Shown here piece by piece: positions 14,956 to 23,047 of a stretch of DNA of 64,000 bases. The position numbers and the translations under genes were made by a program. Numbering within the stretch: position 1 is the first letter of the stretch; each line of letters starts with the position of its first letter. The stretch comes from Streptococcus oralis subsp. dentisani (GTDB lineage: Bacteria; Bacillota; Bacilli; Lactobacillales; Streptococcaceae): positions 1,605,001 to 1,669,000 of the forward strand of contig NZ_CP034442.1 in NCBI RefSeq assembly GCF_007475365.1, in the 5' to 3' direction. The notes beneath the pieces are model-generated. The model saw nothing but the letters and a program-made list of their open reading frames with translations, was not told where the DNA came from and did not search any database.

Positions 14956-15413
14956 AAGATATCAGAATACTAGATGCGTGCTGTGGGTCTAGAATGTTTT
15001 GGTTCGATAAAAAGGAACCACATACGACATACATGGATAGACGTGAAGAAGAATTTGAAATTCACAAAAAGAAAATCAATGTCAAGCCAGATATTGTTGC
15101 AGATTTTCGAGATATGCCATTTGATGACGAAACATTTAACCTTGTTGTATTTGATCCGCCACACCTTCTCTGGGCCGGTCAGAAATCATTCATGCTTGCG
15201 CAATATGGTCAACTAGACTTATTGACTTGGAGGTTAGACTTGCAGCAAGGTTTTGAAGAATGTTTTAGGGTTTTGAAAACAGGTGGAACACTTATTTTCA
15301 AGTGGTCTGATGCTCAAGTAAATGTTAAGGAAATTTTGGAATTGGTTCCGCATCAACCACTTTTCGGTCAGCAACGTGGGACAACTCACTGGATGGCTTT
15401 TATGAAATTTTAG
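14952..15413 (+). CDS. Phage SAM-dependent methyltransferase, DPPH type
   Basis: A 153-residue class I methyltransferase. Motif I is LDACCGSRMFW (residues 7-17) and the catalytic motif is FDPPHLL (Asp68-Pro-Pro-His), the form found in small phage DNA amino-methyltransferases that modify adenine N6 or cytosine N4. A DMPFDDETFN segment lies between them. It has no separate target-recognition domain and no partner nuclease nearby, so it is an orphan enzyme, perhaps protecting phage DNA against host restriction. The base and site are unknown. Confidence 0.75.
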   Translation: MKDIRILDACCGSRMFWFDKKEPHTTYMDRREEEFEIHKKKINVKPDIVADFRDMPFDDETFNLVVFDPPHLLWAGQKSFMLAQYGQLDLLTWRLDLQQGFEECFRVLKTGGTLIFKWSDAQVNVKEILELVPHQPLFGQQRGTTHWMAFMKF

Positions 15414-15422
15414 GAGGTATTG

Positions 15423-15638
15423 ATGTTAAATCTTTACTTCGTATACAACGGGCACTGTCAATTCTTTCTTGGGACGTTTGACAATGTTGATGATCTTATT
15501 GAACGGATGGAATACCATCAATGGGCTTTCTCGGCTATCACTCACCCAAGATTTGAGAAGCATATAGGCAAACGGACAACACGGTTTGACTACGGTGCTA
15601 AGGATTGTTACTATCTAGCAACCTTTTCAGGAGGATAA
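15423..15638 (+). CDS. Small phage protein (71 aa), unknown
   Basis: Begins MLNLYFVYNGHCQFFLGTFD at the ATG that lies 5 nt after AGGAGG; a TTG three bases earlier is less well placed. Aromatic-rich, with HIGKRTTRFDYGAKDCYYLATF near the end. It resembles the small hypothetical proteins often found beside phage methyltransferases and SSB, with no assigned role. Confidence 0.6.
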   Translation: MLNLYFVYNGHCQFFLGTFDNVDDLIERMEYHQWAFSAITHPRFEKHIGKRTTRFDYGAKDCYYLATFSGG

Positions 15639-15642
15639 TAAA

Positions 15643-15747
15643 ATGATTGAACTTATTAAAGAATTTGGAATGGCTATTTTATGGATGTTCTTAGGATATT
15701 TAATCGGAGAACGTGCAGCGAGAAAGGAAAAGAAAGATGATCAATAA
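15643..15747 (+). CDS. Single-pass phage membrane peptide (34 aa)
   Basis: Begins [20 protein letters not shown] behind GGAGGATAAT; one hydrophobic segment (about residues 8-22) is followed by a charged tail ([11 protein letters not shown]). Its stop overlaps the ssb start by 11 nt. The function is unknown. Confidence 0.5.
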   Translation: MIELIKEFGMAILWMFLGYLIGERAARKEKKDDQ

Positions 15748-16153
15748 CGTAGTGTTAATTGGGCGCTTGACTCGTGACCCTGAGTTGCGATACACGCCAT
15801 CAAATGTTGCAGTTGCGACTTTCAATCTGGCAGTCAATCGGAATTTTAAGGGTGCGAATGGAGAGCGAGAGGCAGACTTCATTAATTGTATTATGTGGCG
15901 TAAGCAAGCTGAAAATTTCGCAAATTGGGTTAAAAAGGGTGCTCTTGTGGGAATCACAGGTCGCATCCAAACTCGTAGTTACGAAAATCAGCACAGTCAG
16001 CGTGTCTATGTTACAGAAGTAGTAGCTGAGAGTTTTCAAACGCTTGAAAAGAAGGATAACTCTGCAAACCAAGCGAGCATGGAAAACCAGATGCCATCAG
16101 GTTTTGGCGCAACAAATCCGATGGATATTTCAGATGATGATTTGCCGTTTTAG
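15737..16153 (+). CDS. ssb: Single-stranded DNA-binding protein
   Basis: A 138-residue bacterial-type SSB. An OB-fold domain occupies residues 1-~105 ([20 protein letters not shown] ... [20 protein letters not shown]), followed by a short flexible tail and the acidic tip DISDDDLPF, which in the family recruits replication partners. It coats single strands during phage replication. An upstream in-frame extension exists, but MINNVVL is the family's normal start. Confidence 0.93.
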   Translation: MINNVVLIGRLTRDPELRYTPSNVAVATFNLAVNRNFKGANGEREADFINCIMWRKQAENFANWVKKGALVGITGRIQTRSYENQHSQRVYVTEVVAESFQTLEKKDNSANQASMENQMPSGFGATNPMDISDDDLPF

Positions 16154-16166
16154 GGAGGTGTGAAGG

Positions 16167-16673
16167 ATGAACATACAGGAATTGATTGAGAAATATAAAA
16201 AATATGAAAATGCTTTATATGACATTGGAGCAAAAGTAGCTTGTCAGAAAATTTTAGAAGATTTAGAAAAGCTAGACGAACCAGAAAAAATCAAAGTTCC
16301 GCAGTTTGTGGCGGATTGGTATGAAGACGTTGTAGATGAGTTCTATATTGTTTTAGAACGGCTTGTGCTAAATTATCGAAATAATACTAATATGCCTATT
16401 TGTAAATGGTTTCTTGAAACTGAGGATGCTTTAAAAATTCTAATCAATATGCACCAGTTTGGCTACGAGATCGAACAAGAGAAGCGGTATCGGATTAAAT
16501 TAAAAAGTAACTCAGAAGAAATTGATTATTTGGTAAATACAGAAAGGAATGGACTTCGTTTTTATAGTACGATTTATACGCAAAGAAGGGAACACACCCG
16601 CAAAGAACTAGAAGAAGCTGGTTTTGGCTGGGTGTTTGATTGCCCAGGGATTGAGATTGAGGAGGTGGAGTAA
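16167..16673 (+). CDS. DUF1642 family phage protein
   Basis: A 168-residue protein. The PEKIKVPQFVADWYEDV segment near residue 50 and the KELEEAGFGWVFDCPGIEIEEVE end match DUF1642, common and functionally uncharacterised in streptococcal and lactococcal phage early regions. Its stop abuts the next start codon. Confidence 0.8.
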   Translation: MNIQELIEKYKKYENALYDIGAKVACQKILEDLEKLDEPEKIKVPQFVADWYEDVVDEFYIVLERLVLNYRNNTNMPICKWFLETEDALKILINMHQFGYEIEQEKRYRIKLKSNSEEIDYLVNTERNGLRFYSTIYTQRREHTRKELEEAGFGWVFDCPGIEIEEVE

Positions 16674-17009
16674 ATGGAAAATTTAATGTTTTGGGGAATG
16701 TTTATTGCTTGTTTGCTGATTTCAGCTATGACATTCTACATTATGTATTCTCAAGCGATGGTCAATAGAGATTTGGAAAGAAAATACAATGACTTAAAAC
16801 ACGAAATTATAAGAGTTTTCGGTTGGGATGAATATGATTGGGCAAATAATTTTAGGGATTATGCTCGCAAAGTTGACGGACTTATAAAGTTTAAAAAAGA
16901 AATTGAACAACTTGAAATTATTAAAAAAGCATTAGAAGTCAAAAGTTTGGAAGAGTTGCAGAAGAAGAAAGAACAAATTGAAAATGTAATCAAAACGCTA
17001 GAAAATTGA
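16674..17009 (+). CDS. Small membrane-anchored coiled-coil phage protein
   Basis: 111 residues. Residues about 3-26 are hydrophobic (FWGMFIACLLISAMTFYIMY); the rest is helical and charged with a C-terminal coiled coil (LEELQKKKEQIENVIKTLEN). Starts directly after the DUF1642 gene. No family recognised. Confidence 0.55.
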   Translation: MENLMFWGMFIACLLISAMTFYIMYSQAMVNRDLERKYNDLKHEIIRVFGWDEYDWANNFRDYARKVDGLIKFKKEIEQLEIIKKALEVKSLEELQKKKEQIENVIKTLEN

Positions 17010-17021
17010 GGAGGTGGAGTG

Positions 17022-17615
17022 ATGAATGAGCAGTTCGTTTTAGAATTACAGAAATTGCTGAATTGTTTTCCTGATTCACACATAAATCGCAACCTTGAAG
17101 TAATCCTTATTCCTAAAACCAACACCTACTTTTCTCTCGTCGGTTGTGGCACAAAGAGAGACATAATCGCAAAAGTCTTGATGTGGTGTACTAGAGATAT
17201 AGCGAAAGTTAGACCTTATCAACAACAAAAACGAAATATCGCCTTTTATATAGATAATCGTGACCGTTTGAGAAAATATTTAGGTTCTAATATCGATGTA
17301 GATGTGGTTTATCATTGCCTAGGAAATGGAATTAACAAAGAACTCACACACAGATTGAAACGTTTTATCGCAATCTGGATTCTGCTATCTGCTGGATTGA
17401 ACATCTGGCAGATGGGCAAGATTGCAGAACTAGAAGAAAAAAAGCTGATGGTTATCTATAAGGCAGACAATCAAGGCGCTGAGATATTTGGCAAGGTCGT
17501 CGAAAAAAGGCGGCATGGCAAGTTATACACAATCACAATTCGTGATTACGGGGTGTTCGTGATTACGAAAGAAGTCTATGACAAGGTTAGAATTGGGGAT
17601 GAGGTGAGGTTATGA
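17022..17615 (+). CDS. Phage protein with C-terminal DUF1372-like half (apparent fusion)
   Basis: 197 residues. The C-terminal ~85 residues (from LKRFIAIWILLSAGLNIWQMG) look like an entire DUF1372 protein: membrane segment, short coil and a small beta domain ending VRIGDEVRL. The N-terminal ~112 residues are a separate soluble domain (KTNTYFSLVGCGTKRDIIAKVL). A TTG at the join could start the DUF1372 part alone, but no ribosome binding site precedes it, so a gene fusion is the simplest reading. ATG 17022 fits the GGAGGTGGAG site. Confidence 0.6.
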   Translation: MNEQFVLELQKLLNCFPDSHINRNLEVILIPKTNTYFSLVGCGTKRDIIAKVLMWCTRDIAKVRPYQQQKRNIAFYIDNRDRLRKYLGSNIDVDVVYHCLGNGINKELTHRLKRFIAIWILLSAGLNIWQMGKIAELEEKKLMVIYKADNQGAEIFGKVVEKRRHGKLYTITIRDYGVFVITKEVYDKVRIGDEVRL

Positions 17616-18025
17616 AACAAAATTTTAGAGCATGGTATGTGTTAGCAGAAGAAATGATTGACGAAATACTGATGATTTCATTTCTCAGAAAAGAAATCAT
17701 AGGGAAGTTTAGTAATGGCTATATATCGGTTCCGTTAAAATTCGAAGACAAGCGAAACGGAGAGGATGTTATCCTCATGCAATCAACAGGATTGTTTGAC
17801 AAAAATAACAAAGAGATTTTTGAGGGGGATATAGTTAGACAAGTACGAACCCAACCAACAACGGAAAATGAAATAATCACAGGTGTTGTAACCATGTTTG
17901 AGGGCGCTTGGTTGATTATGAATGATAATGATCAATTAGCAAGTTATTTGTGGTCAGAAACTGACGAAAACGAAATCATCGGCAATATCTATGAAAATAA
18001 AGATATTTTGGAGGACGGCAAATGA
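17612..18025 (+). CDS. YopX family phage protein
   Basis: A 137-residue protein. The LMQSTGLFDKNNKEIFEGDIVRQ stretch and the ENEIIGNIYENKDIL end are the YopX signature. YopX proteins are frequent in Gram-positive phages; the structure is beta-barrel-like and the function is unknown. Overlaps both neighbours by 4 nt, so translation is coupled. Confidence 0.85.
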   Translation: MKQNFRAWYVLAEEMIDEILMISFLRKEIIGKFSNGYISVPLKFEDKRNGEDVILMQSTGLFDKNNKEIFEGDIVRQVRTQPTTENEIITGVVTMFEGAWLIMNDNDQLASYLWSETDENEIIGNIYENKDILEDGK

Positions 18026-18393
18026 GACCGAAAAAATATCCATATTTAGGAAGAAGAAAAAGGCAAGAAACACCATCGTCATTGTTTTCTGCACGACCAA
18101 TTTTTAACGAGGTTCCAATTGTGGAAGAGGTCAAAGTTGAGTTCGGAGTTGAAGCTAGTATGGGGCGCATATATCCAGAAACGATAATACATTTAGATAT
18201 TTCTGGGTATGGAAATAGAGTACATTCAGTGCATCGCTTCCCCGGCACCTTACTGAGTGTTGGTGAGTCAATCCAACTAAAGATGCTTTTCTATAAGAGG
18301 CTTAAAAATTTTACTACAGATCGTTTCTTGACGTTTAGAGAATCCGATTGGAAGTTCTTTATCCGCGACCTGGTCAACGAATTTGCGCATTAG
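18022..18393 (+). CDS. Phage hypothetical protein with MRPKKYPY N-terminus
   Basis: A 123-residue protein. Its basic N-terminal tail (MRPKKYPYLGRRKRQETPS) is shared with the 53-residue protein at 12278. The body (about residues 40-120) is predicted beta-rich, with GRIYPETIIHLDISGYGN. Function unknown. Confidence 0.6.
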   Translation: MRPKKYPYLGRRKRQETPSSLFSARPIFNEVPIVEEVKVEFGVEASMGRIYPETIIHLDISGYGNRVHSVHRFPGTLLSVGESIQLKMLFYKRLKNFTTDRFLTFRESDWKFFIRDLVNEFAH

Positions 18394-18414
18394 AAAGTTA
18401 AATGAGGAGAAAAA

Positions 18415-18651
18415 ATGAAACCAGAAATAATTGATAACGTAAATAACCCGAGCCATTACCAAGGACGGTATGGAATGGAGTCTATCGATGCTTTAAGAAA
18501 TTTCATGACACCTGAACAGATGAAAGGTTTCTACTTAGGGAATAGCTTGAAGTATTTACTACGTCATCAGAAGAAAAACGGTCTCGAAGACCTGAAAAAA
18601 GCACGCAAGAACCTTGATTGGTTGATTGAGGAGATGGAACATGAGAATTGA
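18415..18651 (+). CDS. DUF3310 family phage protein
   Basis: 78 residues. NNPSHYQGRYGMESID and YLLRHQKKNGLEDLKKARKNLDWLI are the two conserved blocks of DUF3310, a family sometimes labelled nucleotide-kinase-like in phages. The role is not established. Overlaps the next start by 11 nt. Confidence 0.85.
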   Translation: MKPEIIDNVNNPSHYQGRYGMESIDALRNFMTPEQMKGFYLGNSLKYLLRHQKKNGLEDLKKARKNLDWLIEEMEHEN

Positions 18652-18805
18652 AACATCAAACGGGACAATCATTAATGTTGATAAAACTAAAAATAGCATT
18701 ACTGTTGAAGGTGTTGAGTTTGGGTCAGATTGTCGTGCTTTGGTATCAAAGCACAGAGATGGTACAGGGACAATCACTCTAGTATTTGATGGAAAAGTTA
18801 TTTGA
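18641..18805 (+). CDS. Small phage protein (54 aa), unknown
   Basis: Begins MRIETSNGTIINVDKTKNS; predicted all-beta. Starts inside the end of the DUF3310 gene behind a GAGGAG site. The compact shape and coupling support a real gene; no family recognised. Confidence 0.5.
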   Translation: MRIETSNGTIINVDKTKNSITVEGVEFGSDCRALVSKHRDGTGTITLVFDGKVI

Positions 18806-18824
18806 AATAGAAACGAGGTGAGAG

Positions 18825-19250
18825 ATGCCTTTTTTTCCAGAAATCAACGAAGCAAAAACGAAAGAAAATGCCAAGAAAATCTTAAAAGGCTATCCTCGCT
18901 GGCGTCGTGTGGCTAATGACAAGAACGGTCAAAAGGTGACAACTACATACTCTTTCATGCCTCGAAATCCCGGAAGCGACACGACTAGTCAGGTTGAGAA
19001 TCTTGCTATTAGAAAAGTAGATGCAGAGATGGAATTAGATGCAATCGAGCAAGCAGTCAGCGAGCTTCATGATCCTTACTATCGCAGAATCATATATGAA
19101 AAGTACATGGTCTGGCATCGAAAGAAAGATGAGACGATATACAACGAACTTTCAATCTCAGAAAGCTCATATTATGAGATTCTTGATAAAGCTCTTTTGG
19201 CATTTGCAGAACTCTACCGAAATGGTGAACAGGTCGCAATTCTGGAGTAA
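18825..19250 (+). CDS. ArpU family late transcription regulator
   Basis: A 141-residue sigma-factor-like helix-turn-helix protein. The start FPEINEAKTKENAKKILKGYPRW and the C-terminal YNELSISESSYYEILDKALLAFAELY are typical of ArpU/RinA-type regulators, which switch on late genes in Gram-positive temperate phages. It is the last gene of the early region, immediately before the putative late promoter region at 19250-19310. Confidence 0.88.
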   Translation: MPFFPEINEAKTKENAKKILKGYPRWRRVANDKNGQKVTTTYSFMPRNPGSDTTSQVENLAIRKVDAEMELDAIEQAVSELHDPYYRRIIYEKYMVWHRKKDETIYNELSISESSYYEILDKALLAFAELYRNGEQVAILE

Positions 19251-19279
19251 AAGCGGAGTAAGTCAAGAGTAAATATACG

Positions 19280-19342
19280 ATTTTGTGTGCTAAAATTATA
19301 TTATGAAAATATTATAAAGGCAGGCATATCCTGCCTTTTTTT
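19280..19342 (+). promoter_or_regulatory. Promoter-like element followed by a terminator after ArpU
   Basis: TGCTAAAAT (19287-19295) is an extended -10-like box without a good -35; TATATT follows. Shortly after, AAAGGCAGG-CATAT-CCTGCCTTT with a T-run (19316-19342) forms a strong terminator. A late promoter activated by ArpU with an early terminator would give a short leader RNA unless read through. This is an inference from layout. Confidence 0.4.
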
Positions 19343-19361
19343 GTGGATTGGAGGTGATGTT

Positions 19362-19943
19362 GTGAAAAAAGTTGATCCAATTCGAGAAGTCGATGACATC
19401 GAACGCATGAAAGATTATCTACGTTCTAAAAGCGAGCGTAACTATATACTGATAATGTGTGGCTTGTACTCTGGATTGAGAATTAGCGACATCATTCCAC
19501 TACAAGTCAAGCATGTTCTTGGAGATCACATTGATATCTACGAAAAAAAGACAAGAAAAAGAAAAAGATTTCCTATAAATGACCAGCTAAGAAAGGCACT
19601 GGATGCATATATCATAGAAAATGACTTAAAAAGCTACGATTTCCTTTTTCCAAGCAGAAAGAAGAAACGGTCAAAATCTGGCAATATGCCAGGTGCAAGA
19701 ATCCATCATATAAGTAGAGAAGCAGCTTATATGATATTCAAAGATGCCGCTTTACATGTTGGTCTTAAAAAAATTGGAACGCATTCAATGCGGAAGACTT
19801 TTGGATATCACTTTTATAAAAGAGAAGGAAATCTGGTCATGCTGATGAAAATATTTAATCATTCAACACAGAGACAAACACTTGACTATATTGGTTATGA
19901 GCAGGATGAGATAGATGATGTGATGCTTAAATTTAAGTATTAA
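19362..19943 (+). CDS. Second, small tyrosine recombinase
   Basis: A 193-residue protein consisting of little more than the catalytic domain of tyrosine recombinases: Arg in LYSGLRISDIIPLQ (about residue 40), HSMRKTFGYHF, an FNHSTQ segment and a candidate nucleophile Tyr in TLDYIGYEQ. Starts with GTG behind GGAGGTGAT. There is no N-terminal core-binding domain. Similar proteins often sit between ArpU and the packaging genes of streptococcal phages; their role is unclear. An inverted repeat lies directly downstream. Confidence 0.8.
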   Translation: MKKVDPIREVDDIERMKDYLRSKSERNYILIMCGLYSGLRISDIIPLQVKHVLGDHIDIYEKKTRKRKRFPINDQLRKALDAYIIENDLKSYDFLFPSRKKKRSKSGNMPGARIHHISREAAYMIFKDAALHVGLKKIGTHSMRKTFGYHFYKREGNLVMLMKIFNHSTQRQTLDYIGYEQDEIDDVMLKFKY

Positions 19944-19946
19944 AGC

Positions 19947-20071
19947 ATCTTATATTTAACATATTGAGAATTTTGAAATTCAGTTTTTAAAAAACAATGC
20001 TGAATCCTTGAAGAATCTGACTCTAGGGATATTTGATTGAATTTAACAGAATATAAGATATGTTAAATATA
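19947..20071. repeat. 14-bp inverted repeat after the small recombinase
   Basis: TATATTTAACATAT (19951-19964) and its exact reverse complement ATATGTTAAATATA (20058-20071) are 93 nt apart. A smaller hairpin (ATTCAG ... CTGAAT) lies between them. AT-rich and otherwise non-coding. Confidence 0.6.
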
Positions 20072-20157
20072 CGAGGGTGTTAGAGACTGAAAAAACTCCC
20101 CCCTACATCATAAAAATTTAGCCCCCCTACCTACTAAAAAGAAAGGCCCCTCCCTAG
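20072..20157 (+). other. Non-coding C-tract region before the HNH gene
   Basis: Contains CCCCCCTAC twice (20098-20106 and 20122-20130) and a third C-rich patch (GGCCCCTCCC). No gene. Position next to the HNH gene suggests packaging-related DNA, but this is not demonstrated. Confidence 0.4.
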
Positions 20158-20502
20158 ATGAATACCCCAAAGGACAGACCGGACCGGAGTGGTCCTCACC
20201 GAGTTGCTTTTGAAAAGAATAAAAATATTATTCTCAAAACAAAAAATACTTGTGGGATTTGTGGACTCCCCGTCGATAAATCATTGAAGTACCCACATCC
20301 TCTATCTCCGGTCATTGACCATGTTATTCCAATCAATCGCAATGGTCATCCGTCAGACATTCGTAACTTACAGCTTGCCCATTGGCAATGCAATAGACAG
20401 AAGTCTGACAAGCTTTACGCTGATTATAAATCAGCAAGTAGTACTGTTGTTGGTAACAGGAACTTGCCACAATCAAGAGATTGGACAAAGTACAGAGCTT
20501 GA
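20158..20502 (+). CDS. Phage HNH endonuclease
   Basis: A 114-residue HNH nuclease. Shows the zinc pair CGICG near residue 38, the core IDHVIPINRNGHPSDIRNLQLAHWQCNRQK (residues ~57-87, read in parts) with the HNH histidines and asparagine, and the second zinc cysteine. In cos-type phages such a nuclease works with the terminase in cutting the cos site. The ribosome binding site is weak (AAAGG 12 nt upstream). It is followed by a structured non-coding gap and the portal gene. Confidence 0.88.
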   Translation: MNTPKDRPDRSGPHRVAFEKNKNIILKTKNTCGICGLPVDKSLKYPHPLSPVIDHVIPINRNGHPSDIRNLQLAHWQCNRQKSDKLYADYKSASSTVVGNRNLPQSRDWTKYRA

Positions 20503-20588
20503 AGAAGCCAAAAAAGAAAAATTATATTATTTTTTAAAAATGTCAAAAATAATTTTGAATACTTAGATCTTGAAAAAATAACAGATGT

Positions 20589-20654
20589 GTGAAGTAAGTC
20601 CTAGCTGAGTATAGGGGGGGTATCCCCCTCCCACTAGGCGCTCGCGAGCTTCAC
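20589..20654. other. Nested hairpin in the HNH-portal gap, packaging-site candidate
   Basis: Three nested arms share one centre: GTGAAG with CTTCAC (20589-20594/20649-20654), CCTAG with CTAGG (20600-20604/20634-20638) and a G7-TAT-C5 core (20614-20628). The right side also contains GCTCGCGAGC, itself palindromic. The rest of the gap (20503-20709) is AT-rich on its left and holds the AAAGGAG site of the portal gene on its right. A cos site or a structured RNA are both possible. Confidence 0.45.
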
Positions 20655-20709
20655 GCCGTCACTGTACATTTTTTCTCGCGCCAAATCATCAAAATGAAAG
20701 GAGAACGGT

Positions 20710-21978
20710 TTGGAATTAAGAGGAATTGACTATCTCAGGAGGAAGTTGAATCTCTATCGGAGTAGAGTCAATCTGAGATACAAGCATTATGCGATGCAGT
20801 ACTATGAAGCACCTACAGGAATCACAATTCCTGCACATGTCAGGGTGAAGTATCAAGCCGTTCTTGGTTGGGCTGCAAAGGGCGTTGATAGTCTTGCAGA
20901 TCGTTTGATTTTCAGGGAATTTGCTAACGATGATTTTAATGTTACAGAAATCTTTAATCGGAACAATCCTGACATCTTCTTTGATAGTGCTATTTTGGCT
21001 GCGCTGATTGGTTCGTGTAGTTTCGTCTATATTTCGAAGGGTGAAGATGATGAGGTGAGGTTACAAGTCATTGAATCAAGCAATGCGACTGGTGTTATTG
21101 ATCCTATAATTGGCTTGCTTGTGGAAGGTTATGCGGTGTTGGCTCGTGATGATTACAATCGTCCAACGCTTGAAGCCTACTTCGAGCCCAATGCTACTCA
21201 CTTCATTCCAAAGGATGGGGAGCCTTACTCGGTTACGAATGAGACGGGTATTCCTTTGCTGGTTCCGGTCATTCATCGTCCTGATGCGGTCCGTCCGTTT
21301 GGTCGATCTCGTATTACTAGGGCAGGGATGTATCATCAAAAATATGCGAAGCGTACTTTAGAGCGAGCTGACATCACTGCTGAATTCTATTCGTGGCCAC
21401 AAAAATATATTGTTGGATTAGATCCTGATGCAGAGCAATTGGAAACTTATAAAGCCACTGTATCAAGTTTATTGACAATTTCTGCTAGTGATAGTGGAGA
21501 AAAACCAAGTATTGGTCAATTTACTACCGCTAGCATGTCACCGTTTACTGAACAGCTGAGAACTGCTGCTGCTGGATTTGCTGGGGAAATGGGTTTGACC
21601 TTGGATGACCTTGGTTTTGTTTCGGATAACCCTTCGTCAGTAGAAGCTATCAAGGCTAGTCATGAGAACTTGCGCCTGGCTGGTCGCAAGGCTCAGCGTT
21701 CTCTGGGGGCTGGTCTACTTAATGTGGCCTATGTTGCAGCATGCTTGCGTGATGAGTTTCGTTATGCCAGAAGTCAATTTGTAAGAACAACAGTTAAGTG
21801 GGAGCCTTTGTTTGAAGCTGATGCGAATACCATGACTATGATTGGTGATGGTGTTGTCAAATTAAATCAGGCATTACCTGGTTACATCAACGCAGAAACC
21901 ATTCGAGATCTTACTGGTATCGCTGGAGATATGTCTGCTAGGCCAGTGATAAGCGAGGGTGGTTCAAATGGAGAATGA
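20710..21978 (+). CDS. Portal protein (SPP1 Gp6/A118-like)
   Basis: A 422-residue portal, forming the dodecameric ring at the head vertex through which DNA is pumped. Seen: early basic region, the long conserved middle (PNPD-like NRNNPDIFFDSAILAALIGSCSFVYI and TEFYSWPQKYIVG), and the C-terminal helical part with GLTLDDLGFVSDNPSSVEAIKASHE, all typical of SPP1-type portals. Starts with TTG behind AAAGGAG. Overlaps the minor head gene by 11 nt. Confidence 0.88.
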   Translation: MELRGIDYLRRKLNLYRSRVNLRYKHYAMQYYEAPTGITIPAHVRVKYQAVLGWAAKGVDSLADRLIFREFANDDFNVTEIFNRNNPDIFFDSAILAALIGSCSFVYISKGEDDEVRLQVIESSNATGVIDPIIGLLVEGYAVLARDDYNRPTLEAYFEPNATHFIPKDGEPYSVTNETGIPLLVPVIHRPDAVRPFGRSRITRAGMYHQKYAKRTLERADITAEFYSWPQKYIVGLDPDAEQLETYKATVSSLLTISASDSGEKPSIGQFTTASMSPFTEQLRTAAAGFAGEMGLTLDDLGFVSDNPSSVEAIKASHENLRLAGRKAQRSLGAGLLNVAYVAACLRDEFRYARSQFVRTTVKWEPLFEADANTMTMIGDGVVKLNQALPGYINAETIRDLTGIAGDMSARPVISEGGSNGE

Positions 21979-23047
21979 TGTTTTACCTGGTATCTTGAAA
22001 GAGGTTCAGGAGAGGTTTGAACGAGATTTTGGCAAGAGCGAGATTGTCAGAAATGCTTTTGCTACATTGAAGGCAAAAAAAGCAACTTACAAAACTGCAA
22101 ATGAGTTTGCGATTGAAATTGGAGATATTCTCTCTAAGGCTCTAGGAGCGTCTCTGAGCGCCGATAAATTACCAGACGGTAAAATGTATTACAATATCGC
22201 TCAGCGTTTGCTGACGGACGTGCTAGGACGAAATCACGAGCTTGTAAGTGGTTATGCTAGCGATGTTCAGAAGAATTTGAATGATGAAGCGAAAATAGGT
22301 CTTAAAGTTCAAGTTCCTGAATTAAATCAGGATCGAATTGCTGGCATTGTTAATCGCTTTTCGTCTGAAGATAATTTTGAGGATGTCAGTTGGTTGCTTG
22401 GCGAACCTATTGTGAACTTTACTCAATCCATTATTGATGATACAATCAGGAAGAATGCGGAGTTTCATGCTGAAGTAGGGTTGAGTCCGAAAATTGTTCG
22501 AACAACAGTTGGAAATTGTTGCAAATGGTGTCAAAAGCTAGCTGGTAGCTATGTATATCCAAATGTTCCTCATGATGTGTACCGTAGGCATCAAAATTGT
22601 AGATGTACAGTTAATTACAAAACTAGCGATGGAAAAAGGCAAAATGTTTGGAATAAAAGAATTGTAAAGCCTGCTAATAGTGGTATAATTGAGATGAGAA
22701 AGAATCTTAATTTAAAAGTCAACTATGATACGAGTAGGTATCCACATAATGCAGATGGAACTGTTAAAGTGAGTCGCACAGTCGAAAGGAAAATTCCTGC
22801 TGATGTTAGTCCTTTTGAAGTAATTGATGTGGTAAATAAAGATGGAGTTGTAAGCAGGACATTCATCGATGAATATGGTCGCCGTGGAATGCGTATTGAT
22901 ACCTCGGATCATAAACAGCCTAAGTATCATCCAATGGGTGCTCATAAGCACATTATGGAATATGATGAGTCTGGGAATTATTTGACCGATGGGAAACCTA
23001 TTGTTTTATCTGCAAAGGATAGAAAGGAGAACAAGGACATATTATGA
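21968..23047 (+). CDS. Minor head protein (SPP1 gp7-like) with extra C-terminal domain
   Basis: A 359-residue protein. The body contains the phage head-morphogenesis signature NCCKWCQKLAG ... HQNCRCTV (about residues 182-217). The last ~110 residues are additional: IDEYGRRGMRIDTSDHKQPKYHPMGAHKHIMEYD (read in parts) with closely spaced His, Asp and Tyr residues. Such tails on MuF/gp7-type proteins are known to carry polymorphic toxin or nuclease domains carried in the virion. ATG 21968 fits GAGGGTGG. The stop overlaps the start of a 70-residue gene (ATGA). Confidence 0.8.
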   Translation: MENDVLPGILKEVQERFERDFGKSEIVRNAFATLKAKKATYKTANEFAIEIGDILSKALGASLSADKLPDGKMYYNIAQRLLTDVLGRNHELVSGYASDVQKNLNDEAKIGLKVQVPELNQDRIAGIVNRFSSEDNFEDVSWLLGEPIVNFTQSIIDDTIRKNAEFHAEVGLSPKIVRTTVGNCCKWCQKLAGSYVYPNVPHDVYRRHQNCRCTVNYKTSDGKRQNVWNKRIVKPANSGIIEMRKNLNLKVNYDTSRYPHNADGTVKVSRTVERKIPADVSPFEVIDVVNKDGVVSRTFIDEYGRRGMRIDTSDHKQPKYHPMGAHKHIMEYDESGNYLTDGKPIVLSAKDRKENKDIL

